Assembly: GCA_029964075.1 (NCBI GenBank)
Contig: CM057142.1
Span: 35,962,392 to 36,026,391 of the forward strand
Source: Patiria pectinifera
Lineage: Eukaryota; Echinodermata; Asteroidea; Valvatida; Asterinidae
Direction: 5' to 3'
Length of the DNA stretch: 64,000 bases
This document shows, piece by piece, positions 13,401 to 24,695 of this stretch. Under the pieces are notes generated by a model. It was not told the DNA's origin, did no database searches, and was given only the letters and a program-made list of their open reading frames with translations. The number at the start of each line of letters is the position of its first letter. The first letter of the stretch is position 1. A program made the position numbers and the translations under genes.

Positions 13401-14661
13401 GAAACATATGCTAGAAACTTGAAGAGCAGGACTGTATTGTTCTCAACCAGCTTGTTTGATTCGAGGGTAGACCCTCCAATGAAACACGTGATGCTTTCTA
13501 ATCTGATCCTTTCTCTTCCAGCCAGTGCACAGCTTGTAACATCATTGACATCAGTTATCTCTTTGCCAGGAAGACTCAATAAAAATGGTGCTTCCAACGA
13601 AGTTACTTGGCCTTTGCAACTGCCACTGTTGACCAGAGCGAGATGGGAAGATAAGCAAACACTGGACCCTTGCAGGGCTGATTCTATTTTTCCAGAGTTG
13701 AGTAGTGCCCATGGTTCTATTTGGAGAGTTAGAAATTCTTCAATCGATCCCGCCATCGTTATCCATTCTCCTTTGATTTCTACTGCCTCGCATGATAAGA
13801 TTCTGCCTTCTTCAGTGAGATGCAAATCCTTTTCTGCGGTTAATTTCAAATCTGAGACATTCTCGATGCTTCCTGACACTTTTATGTTCTTGGCTTCAGC
13901 TTCTAATGATGACTTCTTCCTCCCTGTAGTCAAACCTTCCAGTGAAACCATTCCGTTCTCGCCAGCGGTTATTTTCACATTTTGTAAAACATCTATGCCT
14001 CCTGCTTCTGTCTTCTTTTGCACAAACGCTCTTTCTACATCGACTTCCACACAGCCTACACATTCTAAACCACCACTCAAGGTAAATGTGTCTTCAACAA
14101 TGATGGTAGATAGTTTTTCTTCTCCAGGAGATTGGACACACCTCATTCGTCCTGGAACATGTATTGAAGTTGCCTCGAGACTCACACACTCAATTTCAGA
14201 TACAACGGTGGCCATTTTGCATGACAGAAATACTTCAGAGCATTTGAAGAGACCACCAGTGTTGAATGTAACTTCTCCAATTGACTGATCAATGTGCAGA
14301 ACTTGAATGGCAATTAACCTGCTTGGACCTTCAAAAACAAGGTTTTCTTTACTCGGTACATTTTCACTGACGTTCCGAATCGCAACAAGGTTTGCATGAA
14401 TGGAATCTTTGACCTCAAACGCTGACGCTTTTCCTGCATTGTTGGTGTCTTCACTCTTGTGGAACTGAACAAAGACTTTTCCAAAATGGGATGCTTTTTT
14501 CAACTTCAGGCGTTTGCTGACATTAAAAATGCCTTGAGGCTCGATGCCGACTTCAGAACTGACAATGATGGAGTCAATCGACAAGTGACCATTTTTGCAA
14601 GTTACTTCAAACTTGTCTGGTGAAACAAATGTTTCGCTGATTTCACCTTTTCCACCGAGAG
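4880..14661 (-). CDS. FHA/CdiA-like giant repeat protein, main exon
   Basis: Numbering follows the 3233-residue open frame that begins at 14584. The frame stays open upstream to an AG acceptor after a pyrimidine-rich tract at about 14662-14680. Residues 1-380 form a haemagglutinin-type beta-helix (repeated VSGSIENVSDLKLTAEKDL-like rungs). Residues 385-620 are a helical, Lys-rich insert without beta rungs. Residues 630-1250 return to beta-helix and contain haemagglutinin-repeat signatures: HTSSSSVGGFFSSSKD, GSVGIVSEEGSVKA, NIAISAKKDVVIQDKV, LKAGGSLSVSSQN, HSSGISFSL. Residues 1270-1385 are Gly-rich short repeats, then the 46-residue array runs to the end. In bacteria this fold makes long secreted adhesins and contact-dependent inhibition stalks. 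No toxin domain is visible at the C-terminus. The function in the host is unknown. The frame differs from that of the preceding block, and I found no convincing donor for the acceptor at 14662. Confidence 0.85.
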
Positions 14662-16826
14662 CTGAAAATGAAAATGTGACTGGGAATGAATATACAGATA
14701 TTTGTCAACGTAGACTCGCCCAGACAATATGGTTGCGTCAGTCGCAGATACATCTATGAGAAGATTTGGCGAAGATTTTATGACTCCTTTCCCGTTTGAC
14801 AGGATTTCTGATTTGATTTTCAGGTCCCCTTCACATCGGATGGTTCCACTGTTCATGGCCGTTTTTTTGCAGTTGATGCAAAGCTCTCTGTTGCTTACGA
14901 TTCTCCCTTCTTCCTCTTGCTTCAGCTCAGCAAGGTCCAAAGTAAGACCGTTTGACGATTCTATCACTCCCTTCTCGTTTGACAGGATTTCCGATTTGAC
15001 AAACAGGCCTCCTTCACATCTGATGGTTCCACTGTTCAAAGCCCCTTTTCTGCAGGTGATGTAAAGCTCTCTGTTGCTTACAATTCTCCCTTCTTCCTCT
15101 TGCTTCAGCTCAGCAAGGTCCAAAGTAAGACCGTTTGACGATTCTATCACTGTTGATGTTTTGTCCATGGCAGCAGGCAATAGTTCTATCCTGCCGCTAT
15201 TGTTCAACGACTTGGCTTGGATAGCTAAATCTGTTGCGAACACTTGCAACTTTCCATGGACTGACATCTGCTCTTCAGACGAAACACTTGCCGATACAGG
15301 CGAATCGATGATGTTGTTATTTTCTTTGTCTCGAGGACCACTGCACGTCATAACCGAGTCAGCACTGATTTCCAAAGTTCTCGAAATGACATTCACTGTG
15401 TGTGCTTGTAGTTCTCCATTCCAAGCACACGTAAGATCAGCGATTGAACCAGGCATTGTGCAAACAGACGCTGTTATTCCATTGATACCTTTGGCATGCA
15501 ACTCCCCAAACAAAACAAAATTGGAAATCTCGCTCGTTTCTGTGGCTTCTAGATTCAAGTCCCCTTCTTCCAAGATCAGTGTTTGATTGACAACCAGTTG
15601 AGCACTGCTTCCAAAGAACTCGACATCACATGCTGATGCAATACACATGGCGTCACAAGAAACTTTCTTTTTTAGCTGAATGAAGAGATGTTCGTCCACG
15701 TGAACATAACCAAACCAACTATTTTCTTGTCCATCGCGCAAGGCCAACAACAGATCACCGTTACTGATGATCCCTCCTTCTCTTTCTTGCTTCAGCTCAC
15801 CAACGTCCAGGACAAGATTGCCTTCGCTGACAATAAAGTTCTGGTTTTCACAGACTTCACCACAGTGCAGTTGTCCACCTTCCTTGATCCCAAGAGTGGA
15901 TGTTTTGGAGATTAGGACGTTTCCAAGAACTTGAAGTTCTTTAAAGCCTCTTAACATTGCGTTATCGTAGAACAGCAAATCTCCTCTGATGAGGCCACTA
16001 ACAGTTCCGGAGATCCACGTCCAAGGCTTAACAACACTAACTGAGCCTTTAACGTCAAAGCGCAAGAAGTTTCCTTGTAACTGCGAGCAGTCATATATAT
16101 CATGATGCACGATGCATTCGATAGAAGCTGCTCGAATCACGCCATGCTTCCACTCAAACGTGGCCAGGCAACCTCGTATGATTTCTTTCTTGTGTTGCTC
16201 TTTGTCCGCATAGGCATGCTTGTGCTTCCCTCTGCCACAGACTGCACGGAATTCCTCTTGAATGCTTTTTCCATGAATTCTAACGGCTGGATCTATTTCT
16301 TCGTTTACAATCGATACGAAATCATCGCATTCCAGATTTTGAACCGCTCGAAACATTCGTGAATCATTAAAAGAAGAGATTTTCTTTGGTCGTGCTTCAA
16401 TATGGTTTAGATTGCCCGTCTCTTTCTGTAAAGAGATGAAACTGTCGAAACCCCTCTGCGCTGTATCATGTTTGGAATCTGAGCATAGCATTAGATTTTG
16501 GGACTTTAACTTGAGATAATCTTGTGCACACATTGAACCAAAGTTTGTTAAATTGCCATTCTCAATGTCCACATTTAGTCTTTTTGTCAGGTTTGCATTC
16601 TTTGTAGGTGTACTTGCAGCATCGATCTCCTGGCCTAATACCCCGTCTACATTGACGTGAAGATCCCCAGTACCTATCCTGACAGTCAGGCATTTTTCTT
16701 CATCAAATGGTCCACATGTGACTGTACCGTTAATGAATACATCACCTTGATCTTCTGTATTGGTTCGGAAGGATGTACATCTTAAAACAGCTCCGGTGTC
16801 AACATAGATGTCACTACGATCTGTGC
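14602..16826 (-). CDS. FHA-like gene, exon 3 (beta-helix rungs)
   Basis: An acceptor (TTGTATTTTGTACTAG) ends at 16827 and the exon opens with GTDRSDIYVDTG. The preceding exon ends in phase 1, giving a clean GGC codon at the join. About 740 residues follow with the FHA-type rung pattern N-SG-I-x-x-GxLxxx-x-xLxNxGxI, seen for example as LNSGTIRCEGGLFVKSEIL. Two 61-residue copies near the end (VIESSNGLTLDLAELKQEEE...) are almost identical, and a third is diverged. The open frame stops at 14602, and the protein pattern appears to continue in another frame from 14661. There is no signal peptide in or before this exon. Bacterial FHA N-termini carry a secretion domain that I do not see here. Confidence 0.8.
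14782..15150 (-). repeat. In-exon duplication, 183-bp unit, two copies
   Basis: The blocks at about 14782-14966 and 14965-15150 are near copies (for example TTTGACAGGATTT, GATGGTTCCACTGTTC, GCTCTCTGTTGCTTAC and CAGCTCAGCAAGGTCC recur). The length of 61 codons keeps frame and adds beta-helix rungs to the FHA-like protein. It is a smaller, separate expansion from the 138-bp array. Confidence 0.9.
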
Positions 16827-17104
16827 CTAGTACAAAATACAAAAGGTGTATGGGTATAAAAAATGGTGTACTAAGCAGGTAACATGTTTCAACAAAAATG
16901 TATAAAACATGCACTCCAAAACGTACCATAGAATACCATCCCTCTTTCCCTCCCTGCCTGCCTCCCTCTCTCTCTCCGAGTCTCCCCCCTTCCTACCCTC
17001 CCTGCCTGCCTCCCTCTCCCCCTTCCTCCCTCCTTCCTTCCGTCTCTCCCTCCCTCCCTCCGTCCCTCCCTCCATCCATCTATCCATCTTTGATTACTTC
17101 TTAC
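16827..17104 (-). other. Intron 2 with TCCC-rich microsatellite
   Basis: The donor AAGAAG/GTAAGAAG lies at 17105/17104 and the acceptor at 16827. Phases on both sides agree. The intron carries a low-complexity (TCCC/TCTC)n tract at about 16935-17085 on the plus strand, which is GGGA-rich in the transcript. Long open frames over this tract are artefacts of composition. Confidence 0.8.
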
Positions 17105-17348
17105 CTTCTTTACGGACGACCCTCACTGAAACATCCCTGATCTCAAGAGGATGTGATGACATCCTTGATGTTCCATGGGATACCAACTCCAGCTTCATCC
17201 CATCTGTAGTTTTGTCGTACTGTGATTTGTTAGTTGTGATGTTTGGTCCAGTGAGTGTAAAGTGTTTTAGACTCTTGAAAGTAGACTCCATCAGACTGGT
17301 CTTGATGAAGTCCCGTTGAGGTTCAATCGATATCTTTATCTTGTCGTC
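17105..17348 (-). CDS. FHA-like gene, exon 2
   Basis: This 244-bp exon follows acceptor CTTCAG/GACGAC and ends at donor GAAG/GTAAGAAG. It enters in phase 0 and leaves in phase 1, matching both neighbours. It encodes about 81 residues (DDKIKISIEPQRD..., FTLTGPNITTN, EIRDVSVRVVRKEG). I do not recognise a family. It may be an N-terminal module added to the bacterial-type beta-helix. Confidence 0.75.
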
Positions 17349-18095
17349 CTGAAGGAAAAAAAATCTTACCATTATTTATAATTAATACTGAGCGCGCCGA
17401 GCAGGGCTTACCTAAACACCTGGAGTTCTTGGCATTTATAAGGAAATCCGTTAAAAAGGGAAGGCAAAACGAAAAAAGGTAAAAATGGTGCGCACTTTCC
17501 CCTCTCTCCATCAGTGCTCTGTTTTAAGAGAATTCAAAGCAGAAGCTACGCGAATAAGAGAGAAGTTGAAAAAGACGAAACCGACGGTGCGCACTTTTCC
17601 CCCTCACTCCATCAGTGCTCTATTTTAACAGTATTTAAACCTGAAAATACACGAGTAAGACAAAGGTCGAAAAGGATGGAGCTGACGGTGCGCACTTTTT
17701 TCCCCTCTCTCCATCAGTACCTCTGTTTTAACAGTATTTAAAGTTGTTAAGCTACACGGATAAGATAAAGGTCGAAAGGGACGAAACCAACGGTGCGCAC
17801 TTTACCCCCTCTCTCCATCAGTGCTCTATTGAAGAGTATTCAAAGCTAAAGCTACACGAATAAGAGAGAAGTCGAAAAAGACGATTGTGCGCACCTTAAC
17901 CCTCTCTTCATCAGTGCTCTGTTTTAAGAGTATTTAAAGCTGAAGCTAAATGCATTACAGGAAAGTCAAAACAAAAGTGGAGATCTGAGGATCAAACCAT
18001 GGACTGCTTGCTCGGGAGGCTGCGCACTACTACGCTTGCTGTTATCAAGGTAAGTGTTATTGCGTTGTAACTCCCAGCTTTTTCATATTTTGTAC
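17349..18095 (-). other. Intron 1 with ~100-bp minisatellite
   Basis: Five diverged copies of a 93-105-bp unit fill 17475-17960. GTGCGCAC occurs at about 17488, 17587, 17688, 17793 and 17886, each followed by a pyrimidine run, CTCCATCAGTGCTCT-like sequence and a purine-rich part. The intron lies between phase-0 exons with good splice sites. Confidence 0.75.
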
Positions 18096-18446
18096 CTGGA
18101 CATTCGCTCTTCCGACTGGGATGTAACATTTGCAGAAGGTACCCTGTCTGTTTAGAAAATCGCTAACAATAAATGAATGATTTTCCAACCTGATCAAATG
18201 ATCAAATGGAAAGAACTGCTGAAATACCTTTTCATGATTGGTCAAGCTAAGTAAGTAAGGCTTGCCAAATCCTGGCCGTGGGTATGACAGTTCAATCTTC
18301 CATCCTCTTCTCAACTCCTTCTGTATCCGTATCGAGTTCTCGTGATTTTCCTCGGGTATCCAAACTGTCATATGATGCCCATTTTCTATGGTTAGGTTGC
18401 CAGTACTGTACGGACCACTTTTTACGGTGACTCCCAGCTCCTCCAT
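18096..18446 (-). CDS. FHA-like gene, first coding exon
   Basis: The ATG at 18446 has A at -3 and G at +4. The 27 bases before it in the exon contain in-frame stops, so translation should begin here. A strong acceptor (TTTCTTTTTCTTTCAG) at 18474 shows that a 5' untranslated exon lies further upstream, and a donor-like CA/GTAAGG at 18525/18524 would give a 51-base intron. The donor at the 3' end is CCAG/GTACAA, phase 0, matching exon 2. The 117 residues begin MEELGVTVKSGPY and are hydrophilic, without a signal peptide or membrane segment. Unless another start is used, the product would be cytosolic or leave by an unusual route. The domain is not recognised. Confidence 0.7.
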
Positions 18447-18527
18447 ATTTTGTTATGTAGGCTATGGGCGAATCTGAAAGAAAAAGAAATTGTGTTCAGT
18501 TTTGCCTATTCGCCAGAACCTTACTGA

Positions 18528-19029
18528 CTCGAATCATACGCTTTCGATGGCAAATGATATTTGTTGGTTATTGCAGAAGCAAGCCTATTTTGCCGGGAAG
18601 TCAGAAAGCAGGCTGGTGCTAGCAGTCAAAGTAATCTTGCATTTGCTTTGGCCTTCGTTTGGTTTTGCCAGATAGACTTGTGCCTATCATAAAGAACTGG
18701 AATTATATTTTGAGGAAAATTTTAGACTAGATTACATTTTTTGTCAGTTGTCTTTTGTAACAAAAGAGATGCCACAGGGTCTGCTTGAAAAAAAATGGAA
18801 CTGGGTCTGCTTGAAAAAACCCGGAACTGCTGCTTGAAAAAAACGGAACTTTTTTGTGTGTGAAAAAGCCACTCCGTGTCCGACACAAAGTCCCCGTTGT
18901 CATCTTTATCTTGTAGCCAAGCCAAGTTCTGTTTATTTTTTAATTTTGCTTCTATGGCCTTTAAAGCTGTCGGTTCGTTCAATCACTTTGACTTTTTTCC
19001 CATATTCGTAATATTTATTCTGCCTACTC
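18528..19029. other. Upstream region, small tandem repeats
   Basis: A short tandem tract at about 18780-18850 repeats CTGCTTGAAAAAA-GGAACT three times. A weak minus-strand frame (18722-18982) contains an acidic stretch (LQDKDDNGDF), but I see no splice or family support for it. It may be 5' untranslated or intronic sequence of the FHA-like gene. Confidence 0.4.
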
Positions 19030-19430
19030 GAATTTCCAACGTAATATTCGACGCGAAACATGCACAATTCCACAACACTGCTGTCGGTGTACATGATCCT
19101 TGCACTGTACTACGCGCGCGATGCGCTCATCAACGAAAACATGGTTGGTACCCGCATTTTTTGTATATAATATCACTGCGATCGGAAACCACCGATAGCT
19201 GAAATGATAGACTTGATTTCCAGGCTAAATGCTACGTGTGCTTGCGCTTAGCACACAACACGCCCGCACGCGGTGAAGCACGCGCGAGGCGCCGTTGTAT
19301 ACTGCGTGCAAGTACGTTGGCCGCTTGTATCGCATGCAAGCTCGGCAACAACATACACAAAGACTGTTTTTAAGACTACTTCAAAGAACAACGTTGTGCC
19401 GTGCGTGCGCCTAAATCGAGGTAAAAATCA
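19030..19430 (-). promoter_or_regulatory. CpG-dense block, candidate promoter
   Basis: CpG is frequent here (ACGCGCGCGATGCGC, CGCCCGCACGCGG, CACGCGCGAGGCGCCG) against an AT-rich background. It lies about 0.6-1 kb upstream of the first coding exon of the minus-strand gene. No TATA box or start site is evident. The promoter role is inferred from position and composition only. Confidence 0.4.
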
Positions 19431-19499
19431 ACGCATTTCCACAGTTTTTCTTCTCTTTTTCTGGTTAATTTGACGGCCGGAAAAACCGGAATTGTTTGA

Positions 19500-19925
19500 G
19501 ATTTTTTTTTAATCTGGTTTAAAGCTAGGAAAGTAAAAGGTATCCACAAAAAAAAAGAAAGACGAAGAAAAAAATGAGAAAGAAAAGGAAAGAAAAGGAA
19601 AGAAAAAAAAAGTAAAAAAAAGGTAATAAAGAAGATAAAAAGTTAACAAAGAAAAAGATACAAAAGATAAAAAAAGAAAAAAGAAATGGGAAAAAGAAAA
19701 AAGAAGAACGAAAAAAAGAAAAAAAAAAGAAAGAAGAAAAAAAGAAAAAAGAAAAAAGAAAATAGGATGAAGAAAAAAAGAAGAAAGAAAGAAGGAAGAA
19801 GGAAGAAGAAAGAAACACGAAACAAGAAAAAGAAGAAAGAAAGAGAAAGAAGAAAAATGAAAAAAGAAAAGGGGAAAAAGAAAATAGAGAATAGAAAAAA
19901 GAAAAAAAAATTAAAGAAAGAAGAC
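19500..19925. repeat. Purine-only tract, GAAA/AAGA-rich
   Basis: About 400 bases are almost entirely A and G on the plus strand, with few interruptions. Open frames in all phases across it are compositional. Such tracts can form triplex DNA and are prone to length change. It lies just outside the left arm of the inverted repeat. Confidence 0.9.
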
Positions 19926-20211
19926 GACCACGATGACCACAATGTTAACTACTGGATTTCCAGTAATTGCGTTTATCCAATAAAGTTGTTATAATAATTA
20001 AGAAGAAGAAAACAACGATTCCACCACTATACCCCGAGACATCCGCAGAGCTATGGCGCCGCACGGACTTCGGACATGACGGCAATTAAATCCTTCTGCC
20101 CTTATGGGCCGGTTTACGCGGGAGAAGTGTTCTAGCAAAAAGCATCAGGGGAGACACTAGCCTGCCCCCAGGCCATACCTTCAGCTACCCTTGCACCATC
20201 CTACCACGCCA
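19926..20211. other. Junction before the left arm
   Basis: This short unique stretch has no recognised gene. The right contig ends at 64000 with sequence matching 20212, so the true outer edge of the left arm may lie further left and cannot be fixed from this window. Confidence 0.5.
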
Positions 20212-21155
20212 GGAATCGTTGACAATTTTGTGTTAAAAGGTCTAGTCTTTTCGGCGCATTGTTTTCACAGCTATTGTGACGCAATCATTGTGAAACAGGC
20301 GCCAACTGGCAAAATCTTGGGCACAAAATACAAAGGAGTTAAGTCCGGTTGGGCAAGGTTAGTAACTGGATGGATGACCGAAACTTTCTTTCTTTCTTTT
20401 TCTTTTTCTTTTCTTACTTTCAGGGGATTATTTCGTTCTGAAGACACTTTAATAATTTTGTCTACTATTCGCCATCGTGTATTCGATTTTGTCTCAACTG
20501 AATGTTTTATCCACGATCTCTGAACCGAGATTTGAAACTGGTAAATCGTCTCAAAATTGAGGTTGCTACCTTTATGCGGCCTGGCTTATTTCACTTTGCT
20601 TTTGTTTCACGATATTTTGAGAATTAATTAAAACTATTTTAAAACGATATGAAATTATCCACGGTGTGAGGTTTTTGTTCACTATGAATTGGAGCTTACA
20701 ATGAGCTAGAGCTTAAAGGGTCTACCCCTTTATCCAAGTGATGTCACAGAAAGATTTGGTCCCTCGATCGCTCTCATACAAAAAACCTCCCCAACCCCCA
20801 TTCAATGTTGTGTAATCGAGATACCAATCCACGTCATTTTTGTCATTTTTGTTTCCACATTTGTTTTCGGTTCAATGTTTTTGATAGTAAAAACACCTAA
20901 TAAAATGTTAAGGTTTTTTTTCAACAGCAACTGAAATAGTAAACCGTAACCTTAAGAAGGGATTTTCTCGGAGTATGGGTGAGGCTTGAATATGCTAATT
21001 TCGAGTAAACACTTTTCGAGAATATCATAACAAATTTGAAAAAATATCTTCAGAAACTTCAAATGCACAATTTTATTTATCTTACGTCGTAATTACAGAA
21101 GCTTGCCTGATAGCGAAGAAATGTTTGGGTAGTTGATATTTTATTCATTAAGAAA

Positions 21156-21349
21156 GAGTGTCCTAAAGGGGTAAAATGGGAGCTGGGATTTCATGCACTG
21201 GGACTGGGATTTGTGAACCAGAAATCAATAGAAAAGTGGGAATGGGATTGAGATTTGAGCAAAACAGGCGGGGATTGTAGGATTTCGACTGGGATTTGGG
21301 TAAAATTTAGGCTTTGAAATGGGATTAGGAAACCCCCTTCAGGACCCTC
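21156..21349 (+). mobile_element. MITE with GAGTGTCCTAAAGGGG ends (left arm)
   Basis: The ends GAGTGTCCTAAAGGGG and CCCCCTTCAGGACCCTC are inverted copies. The interior repeats GGGATT/TGGGATTTG motifs. There is no coding capacity. The same insertion is present in the right arm, and a diverged relative lies at 3801-3984. Confidence 0.65.
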
Positions 21350-24300
21350 TAGAAAGTATTTGCATACGTATACATGCAGATACATTATGAAGAGTGACAA
21401 AATTCTTTGTTCGGTATATAATGAACCCGTTCAAGAGCTGCACGATTCAAATACGCAAAGTATATTAGCTTATTAACCGTTTTAGTCAGAACATTTTTAG
21501 CTAGAATACAAATCCAGCAGTCGCTCTCAGTTCCATTCTATCAATTAAAAATAGCTGTCTGATTAGACCCTGAATGAGATGGTGAAAACGTAGCATACGA
21601 GTCCCATAGAGTTTCTGATTCGATTTTTTAAAATATTCACCGAGATGAACTACATTAGGATTGGAAAAACACGCTGGTAGAATGATCTGTTGATCTCCTT
21701 GGAAATTGTTGCCAAAGAAATGAAAACAACTGAGCTATCTTTACCTTATGAATAATCGATGACTTGCTTCGGTCGATTACTCGTTCCGATGCGTAGCAGA
21801 ATGTATGAATGCTGCTTTTGTCACCATCACAAATACTGAATACCTGATAGATGCGAAATTATATACATGTATAAAGGCCAGCAAAGGAAAAAATCCCTCG
21901 CCTCAAGCGAAAGCCTGAGAAATCAACAGGAAATAAAATGCAAAACCTTTATATCCTTCACATTAATTAGGGACTTTCCCGATTTCTTGGAACATGGTTA
22001 ATCCCTGGTTAATCTCGAGTAAACACTTTCCGATAATTTTCACCAGTTTAGAATAATCTATACCAAAATATTCAAAGTTGAAATTTATTCCATAGAAAGT
22101 AAGTAAAATCATTTACGTTAGTGTAGTTATTATTATTAATTATTATTATTGTTATATTAGTATCTTTCTAAAATTAAACGATGATTTTGTAGTTAATTTT
22201 TTGGATCATTTTTTCAAGCTTTCAGTCACGAGCCAAAAGACGTCTAATATTCCCGATCCTGACCTTGCATTTTACTGCGGTTCTCAAAATTCTGCGAACT
22301 CAGAAGTTTCGAGTTGCACGTTGGAAGTTTTTACTGCCGCCAGACAAAAATATACTGAAAAGGTACCTACTGATTAGTTTTGATTGACAGCAGTCAAAAA
22401 CCAATTTCACAACAAGCCGTTGCAATGTTCGATTTCGCAGACTTTTGAGAATTGCAGTAATATACTTATTCAGACGCTCATATTTTATGTAGATGTGATA
22501 TTAAAAGGAAATACCACCTTTGTTCTCGAATAATTAATTGCGTAGCACGAGTGGTAGTAATTCACTTTCATCAACTACAAGCGGTATTTTTCATTAATTC
22601 TTCTCGAACGGTGGTATTTCACCGGCTTTACAAATAGCACTTAATAGCGTTAAACCCTTTGAAGCCGAGATCTCAGTAGAGGTGTTGTCAAGCTGCTTCT
22701 CTATATATTTTGATTTGTCATTACATGGCATTTATTTAGTGTGTGTTGATTGAATACCAAAGTGTGATCAGTTTGATTTGTTTTATTTTGTTTGGTTTAA
22801 TGTGATTTGGTTTGGTCTCAGGGATTGGTTTGGGTTTGGTCGGCTCTATTTTAGTACATTTGTCTCTCTGCTTACAACTCAAACATTTTAGTTTGAAGAT
22901 GAGAACCCACGTGCAGACCCCTCCCACCTCTCTAAAGCCCGGTCCATACTTATGCATTTCCTCGAAAAGGCCTAATACTTTCAGGCTTTTGCATGGCTTT
23001 GCCTTCACATTAACAAGCTGAACCGGTTTTCATTGAAAACTGCTATCGAGAATGGAGCCATGTATGCACGTTTTGCTGAAATCGCTCATCATTAACTTCA
23101 GCCTACGGCTGCGAAGGAGACTAACTTTAGCCGTGAGCAGGCAAGATCACGCAAAACGCATCCGCGTTAGTAATGTCTTGAGGAGAACGCTCAGTACTAT
23201 GTACGAGATGCCAACCCCTAAATACGTTTACTTCAGGATTGTGAACGGGGTCTCAGAATATTACTCGAATGGCTAAAATCTAAGCTTTTAGTCTTAGCAT
23301 CCGTAAGTAAATGACACCAAGAACAATTAAATTTTGTGCAATGGAGCTTGATTAAATCAAATTAGGTTTTGCCCTTCACCATCTTATAATATAAGTTTAA
23401 TTGTATGCAATTGAAAATCAAATTGGAAGTTAAGTTTGAGCTTTTAACCCGCAACTGAATTTTAAATCCAAGTACCAAAGGAGAAATTTTAATGGAATAC
23501 AATTAGTTATTTCATCAAATTCGCTCTCTAAACTGGGACTGCTGGACATATCTCAGTCTGTAAGATATATTCTGGATTTTGATCTGTTGATCTCCTTGGA
23601 GGATATTTCCCAAAATGAATAAAAGCTATCTTTACTTTATGAATAATCGATGATTTGCTTCGGTCGTTACGTAGCAGAATAGATGAATGCTGCTTTTGTC
23701 ACCATCACAAATACTGAATACCTGATTGATACAAAATTATAATATTCAACGGCCATCAAAGTGGAAAATTCCCTTACATAAAACGAAAGCCGAACACATG
23801 AACAGGACTGATCACGAAATGGACATCTTATCTGACACACGGGACTTTCCCGGTTTCTTGGAATGGTTGAGGCATGCATTGCATATACATTTGTATATTT
23901 TAAAGGGAAAATACAACATTTGCAAACATCAAAAAATAAAACTACCAAATCATTTTGAAATACCTTGCTGGACTGTTAGTGAATGACAGTGTAAAGCATC
24001 CTGTAAAATCATGGCACCTGGTATACTGTCATTTTCAAGAAAAGTGGTATTTTGTATCAATTTCCAACGCTGGTCGGCCGACCAGCTTGGCCTTTTTTCA
24101 AATACTGGCCCCAATTGACCATCGCATTTGTTAGCAATCGATTACACACCTATGAACGGGTACAAGCCAGCTAGACTGGTTCCCTGACCTTACAATTCCC
24201 CAATGTATGTAAACTGCTCTGTTTCTTCTTATATGGAGTCAGGGAACCAGACTACAGGAAAATGATTGTTTTCTTGGTTTTTATAGCATTTTCGAACCCA

Positions 24301-24695
24301 AAACCTCAAAAAAGTCAGTGTAACTATATTTGCTATATATTTCCAACCCCCAATTCCATCCATTTCTGAAAATTACAGCAAAAGCAAATGATGTATATTC
24401 CCTTTAATCCCGAGTCAGCACTTTCTGAAATTTCGACAAATTATAATAATAAATTCCGAAGAATTCGATATTATTACCTAGAAATAAGTAAAGTCGTTCA
24501 AGTTGGGATATTCCTAAAATCTATATCAAATGCTTTTTTTATTCGGTTTGCCTTTCTGGATCCTTTTTTCTTTCAGTTTTTAAGCACGAGCCTAAACACA
24601 TATAGCATTTTCATTCCAACCGTGACCTTTGGATCTGAATATTGTATTTCGACTTCTAACTATAAAGGACGTTTCAAGGGCGGCGGAGCACGGTA
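21350..24695. other. Left arm, gene-free stretch
   Basis: I see no supported gene. It holds a GGTTT-rich degenerate simple repeat at about 22755-22850, an ATT-rich run near 22130-22150, and conserved but unrecognised sequence. The frame at 23052-23276 is nearly kept in both arms, but so is the surrounding DNA, so this is not evidence of coding. Confidence 0.5.

Noticed and set aside
13362-14288. Plus-strand 308-codon frame
   Set aside because: It is antisense to well-supported beta-helix coding sequence and has no domain pattern.
16827-17140. Ser/Pro-rich or Arg/Gly-rich proteins
   Set aside because: They are translations of the TCCC/GGGA microsatellite inside an intron.
4261-18473. Bacterial contamination as source of the FHA-like gene
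   Set aside because: In-phase introns with animal splice sites and microsatellite-bearing introns are continuous with animal repeats on the same contig.
19525-19994. Lys-rich or Phe-rich proteins
   Set aside because: They are translations of the purine tract in its six frames.
20191-20523. 110-codon plus-strand frame kept in both arms
   Set aside because: The DNA around it is equally conserved between arms, it covers a TTTCT-rich tract, and no family is recognised.
23052-23276. Small Arg-rich protein conserved in both arms
   Set aside because: Conservation does not exceed that of adjacent non-coding DNA, and the sequence resembles a dispersed repeat.
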